DNA from: Cupriavidus sp. U2
GTDB lineage: Bacteria; Pseudomonadota; Gammaproteobacteria; Burkholderiales; Burkholderiaceae
Direction: 5' to 3'
Assembly: GCF_009663685.2 (NCBI RefSeq)
Contig: NZ_RCOG02000032.1
Span: 736,382-800,381, forward strand
Length of the DNA stretch: 64,000 nt
Positions 8,055-14,151 of the stretch are shown piece after piece; the first letter of the stretch is position 1, and each line of letters opens with the position of its first letter. Under the pieces are notes generated by a model that saw nothing but the letters and a program-made list of their open reading frames with translations, did not search any database and was not told where the DNA came from. Made by a program: the position numbers and the translations under genes.

Positions 8055-9344
8055 ATGTGGCGGAAAGCAATCGTCGCGTCACTGCTGGCGCTGCTGGAAA
8101 CCGGCGCAGGAATCGATGGCGCGTCGCACGGGCCGCCCTCGGGCAGCGTGCGGGACCGGATCGTCCAGGCCGGCAACGCGCTGTTGCCATCGGCAACGGC
8201 CGGCATCCTGCCGAAGAACAGCGATGAACAGTACGAACTGTCGTTCTGGGATTCGATCAAGAACAGCAACTACGCCGCCGACTACGAGGCCTACCTGAAG
8301 CAGTATCCGAACGGACGCTTCGCCGCGCTGGCCAGGTCGCGGCTCGATCGCATCAAGGCCAGTGCGCCCGCGCAGGCTGCATCGGCACCAGCACCGGCAC
8401 CGGCAACGTCATCGGCCCCGCCCAAGCCCGAGCCCAAGGCCCAGGCGAAGGCCGAATCCACGCCGCCTGCCGCCACCCGGCCGCCCCCTGCCCCCACGCC
8501 GCCGGCCGCTGCCCCGGGCCAGACCCGCACACGCGCCGGCGGCACCATCGCGCAGGGCACCGTCACCTTTCCGGCCGAAGGCAAGGAAACCCCCGCGTCC
8601 GGCGCGGCAAAGCCGGCCGAGACCAAGGGTGGCGAATCGCGCGACTGTCCGCAGTGTCCGCTGATGATCGGGCTGAATCCCGGCGCCTTCACGATGGGCA
8701 GCAACACCAGCGACCCCGCCGAGAAACCGCCGCATCACGTGAACGTGGGCCACGCGTTTGCCATCGGCAAATACGAGGTCACGGTCGAGCAATGGAATGC
8801 CTGCGTCGATGCCAACGCCTGCCCGCGCATTGCCGCCAACCCGCCCGAGGCCAGGACGGCACCGGCGCGCGACATCAGCTGGGATGACGCGCAGCAGTAC
8901 GTGGCCTGGCTGTCGAAGACCACCGGCAAGAGCTACCGGCTGCCCACCGAGGCCGAATGGGAGTACGCGGCGCGCGGCGGCACCAGCACCGCATTCTGGT
9001 GGGGCGACCGGATGAGCAAGGGCAACGCCAACTGCAAGGATTGCGGCGATCCGTGGAGCGATGCCGCGCCAGCCAATGTCGGATCGTTCGCTCCCAATCC
9101 GTTCGGGCTCCACGACATGAACGGCAGCGTCTGGGAATGGGTGGCCGACTGCTGGCACAGTTCGTACAAGAACGCGCCGACCGATGGCCGCGCCTGGGAC
9201 GAGCCGGCCTGCACCGCGCGCGTGATACGTGGCGGCTCATGGCGCGAGGGGGCCAGCTACATGGTGTCTTCCACGCGCTTCAAGTACAGCACCAGCGTGC
9301 GGCAGTCGCAGAACGGCTTCCGCGTGGTGCGCGAGGCGAAGTAG
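8055..9344 (+). CDS. Exported SUMF1/formylglycine-enzyme-like protein
   Basis: 429 aa. The ATG at 8055 was chosen over GTG at 8049 because a G-rich ribosome site ends five nt before it. A signal peptide (about residues 1-22) is followed by a helical YELSFWDSIKNS...YLKQYPNGRF motif (about 60-95), which also occurs in caspase-like and SUMF1 proteins. A Pro/Ala linker of roughly 85 residues leads to a complete FGE-sulfatase domain: MGSNTSDPAEKPPH, RLPTEAEWEYAARGG, GLHDMNGSVWEW, and RVIRGGSW with a closing NGFRVVRE. True formylglycine enzymes act on Cys, yet the mature peptides nearby lack Cys, so this is more likely a binding or regulatory homologue. It is convergent with the kinase gene, 23 bp away. 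Confidence 0.82.
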   Translation: MWRKAIVASLLALLETGAGIDGASHGPPSGSVRDRIVQAGNALLPSATAGILPKNSDEQYELSFWDSIKNSNYAADYEAYLKQYPNGRFAALARSRLDRIKASAPAQAASAPAPAPATSSAPPKPEPKAQAKAESTPPAATRPPPAPTPPAAAPGQTRTRAGGTIAQGTVTFPAEGKETPASGAAKPAETKGGESRDCPQCPLMIGLNPGAFTMGSNTSDPAEKPPHHVNVGHAFAIGKYEVTVEQWNACVDANACPRIAANPPEARTAPARDISWDDAQQYVAWLSKTTGKSYRLPTEAEWEYAARGGTSTAFWWGDRMSKGNANCKDCGDPWSDAAPANVGSFAPNPFGLHDMNGSVWEWVADCWHSSYKNAPTDGRAWDEPACTARVIRGGSWREGASYMVSSTRFKYSTSVRQSQNGFRVVREAK

Positions 9345-9367
9345 CCCCACGCGGGTTGTGCTGGCGG

Positions 9368-11581
9368 CTACTTCGCGCGCGTGGCGATCTGCACGATGTC
9401 CGCGCTGACCTGCTCGCGTCCGTGCTTGCTGGCCATCTGCGCCAGCGGCTTTTCCAGCGCCTTCAGGTACTCCTGGCGGGTCTCGAACTCGGGGCGCCGT
9501 GCGGTGAACAGCGGCGCCGGCGTGGTCAGCAGCACCACGAGCTCGGTGCCGAACGGCTTCGAGATGACCCAGTCGCCGCTGTCGCCCACGGTCGCACTGT
9601 AGCTGGCCGGCGCCTGGTTGCCCTGGATGCGCGCGCTGGGCACCAGGTGCGCCACCTTGCCATCGGCCGAGAAATAGTCGACGTAGACATACGAGTCGTG
9701 CGGCGGCGTGTTGATGTCCAGCACCAGCGGCGCGCCTTCGGTCAGCTGCGTCCCGCCGCGCGTGCGCAGTACCGCGCCGGCCGGCTCACCGGCCTTCAGG
9801 CTGCCTGACCAGTACGGCGCCACCAGCTTCACCACGTCGCATTTGTCGCTGGTCAGCGGCTGGGCATCGAGCTTCAGCGTGCGCACGCCCGCGATCTTGC
9901 CCAGCTTGTCGCGCAGGCGGCCCAACGCCGGTTCGCCAACATAGCCGCTCACCTGCAGCGTATTGCCGTCGATCCGCGCCCTCAGCAGCGAACACGGCGT
10001 GGCGGCGATCACCTGCGCCACGGCTTCGGGCTTGACTGGCACCGCCTCTGCCGGAGGCGCGGGCGTGGCGGACGGCGCAACGGCCTGGGCCGGCGGTGCG
10101 GGCGTGGCGGACGGCGCAACGGCCTGGGCCGGCGGTGCACTTTCCGTCGGCGGCATGTGGCTGCGCCACAGGTACACCAGCACCCCCGTGGCCAGCGCCA
10201 CGCCGGCGATCACGCTCCCCGCGATCACGGGCAGGCGAAGGCTGGTGGCCTGCGCTTCGCCGCCCAGCCCGGCCAGGAATTGCTTGACCGTGGGCGTGCG
10301 GGTCGCGCGGTCCAGCGACAGCGCCTGGCGCAGCACCTTCCACTGCCCGCGCGACAGCGTCTTCGGTGGCTCGGGCTTCAGATTCTTTGCACGCGCCTCC
10401 GTGGCCGACACGCGGTTGTACGGGTGCCGACCGGTCAGCAGTTCGTAGCTGACGCAGCCCAGCGCGTAGATATCGTCACGCGGATCGGGCTCGCGGTGCT
10501 CGAACATCTCCGGGCTGGCGTAGGCCGGCGTCATGCCGCCCAGCGACCCCGGATCGAAGACGGTCTGGTCGGCGTCGTCGGCAGGCTGCTGGAAGCCCCG
10601 CGCGATGCCGAAGTCGATCACCTTGACCTCGCCGCGATCGGTCAGGAACACATTGGCCGGCTTGAAGTCGCAATGCACGAAGCCGCGTTCGTGCGCGTAG
10701 GCCAGCGCGCTGCCCATGCCGACGATGATCGGCATCGCCTTCGCATAAGGCAGCCCCTGGAAATCCGGCGAGCGCAGCACACGGTTGAGCGACTTGCCCT
10801 GCAGGTATTCCATGGTCAGGAAGACCGTGGGCCCGTCGCGGTCGAAGTCGTACACCGTGACGATATTGCGGTGGGCCAGCTGCTGGGCCTTGCGCGCCTC
10901 GCGCTGGAGCGCGATCAGCGATTTCGGATGGCCGCTGAACTGCATGTTCAGCACCTTGATGGCGATATAGGGCTTGCGGTCCGATGCTTCGAGCTTGCGC
11001 AGGTCGAGCGCCTTGTACACCGTGCCCATGCCGCCCACGCCCAGGCACTCTTCGAGCACGAAGCGGCCGTTCAGCGTATCGCCCACACCCTTTGTCGGAC
11101 CGGACGGGATGAAGCCGCCGGTAAAGTGCCCGCTGTGTCCACCGGTGGTGGCGCCCGCCGTGTTGCCACCCGTATGGCTGCCGGTGTTGCCCGTGCCCGT
11201 GTTGCCGGTGTATCCGCCGCCAGTCATGCCGCTGCCGGTGGTGCCGGTGAACCCCGGCGCCGGCATCGGCCGATCCCCTGGCTCGGGCTCGATGCGCGTT
11301 TCCTCGCCGGGCAGCTCGGTGCGCCCATCGCTGCGCGCATCGTGCCGCGCCGGGCCAACGGGGTCGAACTGCGTGGCCACGTGGGAGTCGATGCGATGCA
11401 TGACTTCGGCGTAGACGGCCGGCGGCAACGGAAAGCGTGTGTGCTCCTCGGAAAGCACGCGGGCAAACTGGGTGGAGTCGGTCTGATCGTCCTTCAGGGC
11501 CGTATCCACCGATGCGAGGAATTCGTCGCGGCTCAGGCTCCCGCTCTGAAAATTCCGTATGAGTTCGGTCAGGCTGGACAT
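9368..11581 (-). CDS. Transmembrane Hanks-type Ser/Thr protein kinase with DUF4384-like C-terminus
   Basis: 737 aa from MSSLTELIRN. After a helical N-terminus and a Gly/Thr-repeat linker (about 110-155), the kinase domain shows the glycine loop (LGVGGMGTVYK, 180-190), Lys209 in AIKVL, HCDFKPAN (303-310), DFG (323-325) and SPE (356-358), so it should be active. One membrane segment (about 450-472) leads to a Pro/Ala linker with an exact repeat, then an extracytoplasmic part ending in a DUF4384-like region (LVLDINTPPHDSYVYVDYF). The FHA protein of the export operon is an obvious candidate substrate or reader. It sits within the inverted-repeat segment, convergent with the SUMF1 gene. The stimulus is not visible from sequence. 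Confidence 0.88.
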   Translation of the reverse strand: MSSLTELIRNFQSGSLSRDEFLASVDTALKDDQTDSTQFARVLSEEHTRFPLPPAVYAEVMHRIDSHVATQFDPVGPARHDARSDGRTELPGEETRIEPEPGDRPMPAPGFTGTTGSGMTGGGYTGNTGTGNTGSHTGGNTAGATTGGHSGHFTGGFIPSGPTKGVGDTLNGRFVLEECLGVGGMGTVYKALDLRKLEASDRKPYIAIKVLNMQFSGHPKSLIALQREARKAQQLAHRNIVTVYDFDRDGPTVFLTMEYLQGKSLNRVLRSPDFQGLPYAKAMPIIVGMGSALAYAHERGFVHCDFKPANVFLTDRGEVKVIDFGIARGFQQPADDADQTVFDPGSLGGMTPAYASPEMFEHREPDPRDDIYALGCVSYELLTGRHPYNRVSATEARAKNLKPEPPKTLSRGQWKVLRQALSLDRATRTPTVKQFLAGLGGEAQATSLRLPVIAGSVIAGVALATGVLVYLWRSHMPPTESAPPAQAVAPSATPAPPAQAVAPSATPAPPAEAVPVKPEAVAQVIAATPCSLLRARIDGNTLQVSGYVGEPALGRLRDKLGKIAGVRTLKLDAQPLTSDKCDVVKLVAPYWSGSLKAGEPAGAVLRTRGGTQLTEGAPLVLDINTPPHDSYVYVDYFSADGKVAHLVPSARIQGNQAPASYSATVGDSGDWVISKPFGTELVVLLTTPAPLFTARRPEFETRQEYLKALEKPLAQMASKHGREQVSADIVQIATRAK

Positions 11582-11634
11582 CCGGTGCATCCCGACATTG
11601 GTTGCCGACTGGTGGCGCTGACAAGTGGCGCTTT

Positions 11635-11667
11635 GGAGGCGGCACTGGAGGCGGCACTGGAGGCGGA
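11635..11667. repeat. 12-bp tandem repeat upstream of the kinase gene
   Basis: The unit GGAGGCGGCACT occurs twice perfectly and a third time in part, 50-90 bp upstream of the kinase start codon. It could shift promoter or leader spacing by slippage. The rest of 11582-11904 shows no gene. Confidence 0.6.
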
Positions 11668-11904
11668 ACCGTTGCGTCACGGCACATTGCCTTCGATGGA
11701 TACTAGTGCGCACTCCGGCCATCCGCAATGCCGCCCTGTGGTCCGGCACGCCCCGGACGTTGCCGTTCGCCCGACACCCGACACCTTTCTGTTGGCGCCG
11801 CCCCATCACTCCGCGGGGGCAACGCATCCCCGCCATGCCGGCGCGCATCGTGCGGCTTCCGCGCAAACCCTTGCCCCACAACGCTCCGCAGACTTTTTCC
11901 GTGG

Positions 11905-12097
11905 CCATGGCACGCGCTGGCACGCTTGCTGCGATATCTGGTCCGAGCGCGACACCAACCCGATGCTCATCACCCAGACCCAACGCAGCACCTTCCTTAT
12001 CCAGGAGAACCATCATGACCACGCTGACCATCAAGGACCTGTCCTCGACCGAAACCCTCGACGCCAAGGCGCTGAATGCCGTACGCGGCGGTATCGC
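11905..12097. repeat. Right copy of the perfect 193-bp inverted repeat
   Basis: This is the exact reverse complement of 6389-6581. It contains the sigma-54-like promoter, the ribosome site (AGGAGA) and leader codons of peptide 2. The 5.3 kb between the copies holds two DUF4399 genes, the SUMF1 gene and the kinase gene. Confidence 0.93.
11918..11932 (+). promoter_or_regulatory. Sigma-54-like promoter of the peptide array
   Basis: TGGCACGCTTGCTGC has GG and GC doublets 12 bp apart as in -24/-12 promoters, with one deviation in the -12 box. It lies about 83 bp before the first peptide start codon and is identical to the element upstream of peptide 1 on the other strand. Confidence 0.45.
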
Positions 12098-12290
12098 CAT
12101 CCTGCCGATCACCACCGTCTACAGCCCGTTCAAGCTGTCGGTCGACAAGGTGTTCAACGTCACCCAGTCGAACCAGCAAATGCAATCGGTGGAGAACTAC
12201 TTCGGCAATGGCTCGGCCTTCCAGGACCACATGACGAACAACGTCACCACGACCCAGTCCGCACAGAACAACGTGTACCACCCGGTCTGA
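12015..12290 (+). CDS. Double-glycine leader peptide precursor (peptide 2)
   Basis: 91 aa. The leader is identical to that of peptide 1 through AVRGG and one further residue pair, because both lie in the inverted repeat; AGGAGA precedes the ATG. The mature part differs at its start (ILPITTVYSPFKLS) and then rejoins the family with TQSNQQMQ, NYFGNGSAFQ and NNVTTTQSAQNN, ending in a unique VYHPV tail. There are no Cys residues. It is the first of four tandem peptide genes on this strand and is divergent from the kinase gene. Export through a C39-type ABC system with the nearby HlyD and TolC proteins is inferred. Confidence 0.8.
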   Translation: MTTLTIKDLSSTETLDAKALNAVRGGIAILPITTVYSPFKLSVDKVFNVTQSNQQMQSVENYFGNGSAFQDHMTNNVTTTQSAQNNVYHPV

Positions 12291-12345
12291 GCACCCCTTC
12301 GCATCCACGCACCGCACCCGCACACTCGCCCATTAGGAGACTGCC

Positions 12346-12612
12346 ATGAGCACCCTGACCATCCTCGACCTGTCCAGCACCACCACCCTCGAAGCCAACC
12401 GCATGCAGTCGGTACGCGGCGGCCTGGGCCTGATCGCCCCGTGGACCAGCGTCTACGCCCCGGTGAAGCTGTCGTTCGACTCGCACGTCAAGATCGACCA
12501 GCAGAACCAGCAGATGCAGCAGGTGGGCAACTACTTCGGCAACGGTTCGGCCTTCCAGGACCATCTGCGCAACAACGCGACGACAAACCAGTACGCACAG
12601 AACAACGCCTGA
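12346..12612 (+). CDS. Double-glycine leader peptide precursor (peptide 3)
   Basis: 88 aa, with AGGAGA seven nt upstream of the ATG and 55 bp after peptide 2. The leader MSTLTILDLSSTTTLE...SVRGG is a diverged copy of the shared leader. The mature part (LGLIAPWTSVYAPVKLSFDS onward) is closer to peptide 1 than to its neighbour peptide 2, and ends with the same TTNQYAQNNA. It also carries NYFGNGSAFQ. The conservation of the C-terminal half across three copies points to selection on that part of the product. No Cys is present. Confidence 0.8.
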   Translation: MSTLTILDLSSTTTLEANRMQSVRGGLGLIAPWTSVYAPVKLSFDSHVKIDQQNQQMQQVGNYFGNGSAFQDHLRNNATTNQYAQNNA

Positions 12613-12623
12613 GTCCGCCGCCA

Positions 12624-12659
12624 GCGGCGGGCGCCGGCATCGAGCCAGCCGCCCGCCGC
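12624..12659 (+). other. GC-rich hairpin between peptide genes 3 and 4
   Basis: A perfect 9-bp stem (GCGGCGGGC at 12624-12632 with GCCCGCCGC at 12651-12659) encloses an 18-nt loop. No T-run follows, so it is more likely a processing or stabilising hairpin, or a partial attenuator, than a full terminator. Confidence 0.5.
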
Positions 12660-12696
12660 AGACCTGACCCGCTGAATTCGCATCCAGGAGTCCACC

Positions 12697-12963
12697 ATGT
12701 CATCGATCATCGTCCGCGACCTTGCCGTCAGCAAGGACCTCGACCAACAATCGCTGTGCGCCATCCGCGGCGGCACGGACTGGTTCGGCAAGATTGCCGC
12801 CGCCGGCCCGCTGGTCAACGTCAACATCAACCAGAGCGTGCAGCAGTTCCAGCAGGTGAACGTCGCCGCCTTCAACAACAACAAGATCGTCGGCGTCGAC
12901 CTGGGCCACCTCGCGCTCAACGTCAAGCCGACGCAATGGGGCGGCAACCTGGCGGTGGCTTGA
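12697..12963 (+). CDS. Double-glycine leader peptide precursor (peptide 4, divergent core)
   Basis: 88 aa, preceded by a CAGGAG ribosome site. The leader MSSIIVRDLAVSKDLD...CAIRGG keeps the pattern of the family but has a Cys three residues before RGG. The mature part (TDWFGKIAAAGPLVNVNINQ onward) does not share NYFGNGSAFQ, yet keeps a Gln/Asn/Val-rich central block (VQQFQQVN) and ends WGGNLAVA. It is likely exported by the same machinery but is a different product. It shows that the leader, not the core, is the common feature of the group. Confidence 0.72.
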   Translation: MSSIIVRDLAVSKDLDQQSLCAIRGGTDWFGKIAAAGPLVNVNINQSVQQFQQVNVAAFNNNKIVGVDLGHLALNVKPTQWGGNLAVA

Positions 12964-12978
12964 ACGCCGCGCGTCCAG

Positions 12979-13021
12979 GAGCGGTCCTGTCGCGTGCCAG
13001 GCGCATGCGCCGGGACCGCTC
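12979..13021 (+). other. Hairpin between peptide genes 4 and 5
   Basis: The 9-bp stem GAGCGGTCC (12979-12987) pairs with GGACCGCTC (13013-13021). A TATACT box (13025-13030) follows immediately, so peptide 5 may have its own promoter. No T-run follows the stem. Confidence 0.4.
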
Positions 13022-13114
13022 GCCTATACTGAATCGGGCCCGCGCCTGCCCCGGCGCTGCCCGACCGGCGCCATTCCGGCCGGCCGCGGCAAGGCCCGCA
13101 TGCTGGAGATCGCC

Positions 13115-13330
13115 ATGGCAGTCATCGTCATCAAGGATTTGTCGGAAAACATGGACCTCGATCGCGAGGCCATGACCGCCATCATCGGCGGCGCGCGGCT
13201 GGCCGGCAGCTACCGCTGGCAGGCGCACCGACGCCCCGCGCTTACGCGGCTGGTCCAGTATCCGGAGGGGTTCCCCGGCACACCGCAGGTTGCCGGGCAG
13301 GCACGGGAAACCGCGCCCGCGCGCAAGTAG
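13115..13330 (+). CDS. Double-glycine leader peptide precursor (peptide 5, basic core)
   Basis: 71 aa from the ATG at 13115, which has GGAG six nt upstream; an upstream in-frame ATG at 13100 lacks such a site. The leader MAVIVIKDLSENMDLD...TAIIGG fits the group with Ile replacing Arg before GG. The predicted mature part is about 45 aa, basic and rich in Arg, Ala, Gln and Pro, without Asn/Gln blocks and without Cys. Such a charge would suit a membrane-active peptide, but that is only a guess. It is the last gene of the array and is followed by a hairpin terminator. Confidence 0.65.
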   Translation: MAVIVIKDLSENMDLDREAMTAIIGGARLAGSYRWQAHRRPALTRLVQYPEGFPGTPQVAGQARETAPARK

Positions 13331-13366
13331 GCCGGCACACGAGGCGCACTGGTCGCATCACAAGAA

Positions 13367-13394
13367 AAAGCCCGCCAAGCAATTGGCGGGCTTT
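13367..13394. terminator. Hairpin at the end of the peptide array
   Basis: A perfect 12-bp stem (AAAGCCCGCCAA with its complement) has a GCAA loop. The T-run is better on the minus strand (TTTTTCTT) than on the plus strand (CTTTGG), so it may stop transcripts from both sides. Confidence 0.65.
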
Positions 13395-14151
13395 GGTTGC
13401 GGACGGGCCCGGACTTCCTGGGTCTGCGTCACCGGCTGCTTCCGGTCATTCCTGTGCCAAGCATGTTTCCCATGGATTCCGCCCATGAAGCGGACGCCCA
13501 TCCGGACCACCCGGACAGTCGGAGGAAACCTGGCGGTGGCATCAATGACCGCAATGCCGGAGCCGAGCGGCAAGCGAACCTTGCCAAAGGCAATGTCAGC
13601 GGGACTGTTTATCGTCCGCCCCGTACGGGCATCGATGCCCGCGTCTGGAGTATAGGCACCGGGCCCCGACATGCAAGCGATGCCCCGGCCGCTTTCATTT
13701 ACGTTTGCTTACGACGTTCCCGATATTTCCCGCTTGCGCGGCGCAACAAAAAATTCAGCGTTCTGCTATACTTCGCGCCGTGAGTTTCGCACTGTGAGTC
13801 CCGCACCGCGCCGTCCGGCAATCCGCCGTGGCGTATCCGCTACCTCCCAAGATCTGCTCCCTGCCTCTGTCATCACACGAAGTATCAGACAGGTGCCTGG
13901 CCAGAACGCACCGCTCACCTGACGCTGCCTCGTCTCCGATCCTGATAACAGCCCGAATTGCTGTTTGCCTGCCAGGGATAATCGGCCGGTTTGCTTGAAT
14001 CGCCTGCCGCCCCCTGCCTGCCGCCGTCTTGCCAGCTGAGTCTGTCGAACGGCCTACCGATTGGCGCCGAAGCCTTTTTAAGACTTTGCACTTGCGCCCA
14101 CCCCTTTGCGCACAATGCCCTGGGGTGCCATGCATATTTAATACGTACGAC
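13395..14151 (+). other. Long non-coding stretch with candidate promoter for the RhlE helicase
   Basis: No ORF here looks convincing by composition or family. A TATACT box (13767-13772) with no clear -35 element may start the helicase transcript, giving an mRNA leader of about 370 nt, as is common for cold-inducible helicase genes. The part from 13395 to about 13760 is unassigned. Confidence 0.4.

Noticed and set aside
10157..12349. 730-codon plus-strand frame across the kinase gene and peptide leader
   Set aside because: Antisense to a kinase with complete catalytic motifs; no ribosome site or family resemblance.
12520..12560. Resemblance of NYFGNG in the peptides to the YGNGV box of class IIa bacteriocins
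   Set aside because: The motif is in the C-terminal half instead of at the mature N-terminus, is not followed by the required Cys, and the host type is wrong.
1..13394. Type VI secretion remnant (FHA, kinase and SUMF1 genes together)
   Set aside because: No Tss sheath, Hcp, VgrG, ClpV or IcmF-like gene is present; the nearby export genes are of type I.
13358..13672. 104-codon minus-strand ORF past the peptide array
   Set aside because: It has no ribosome site, spans the terminator hairpin and shows no recognisable domain.
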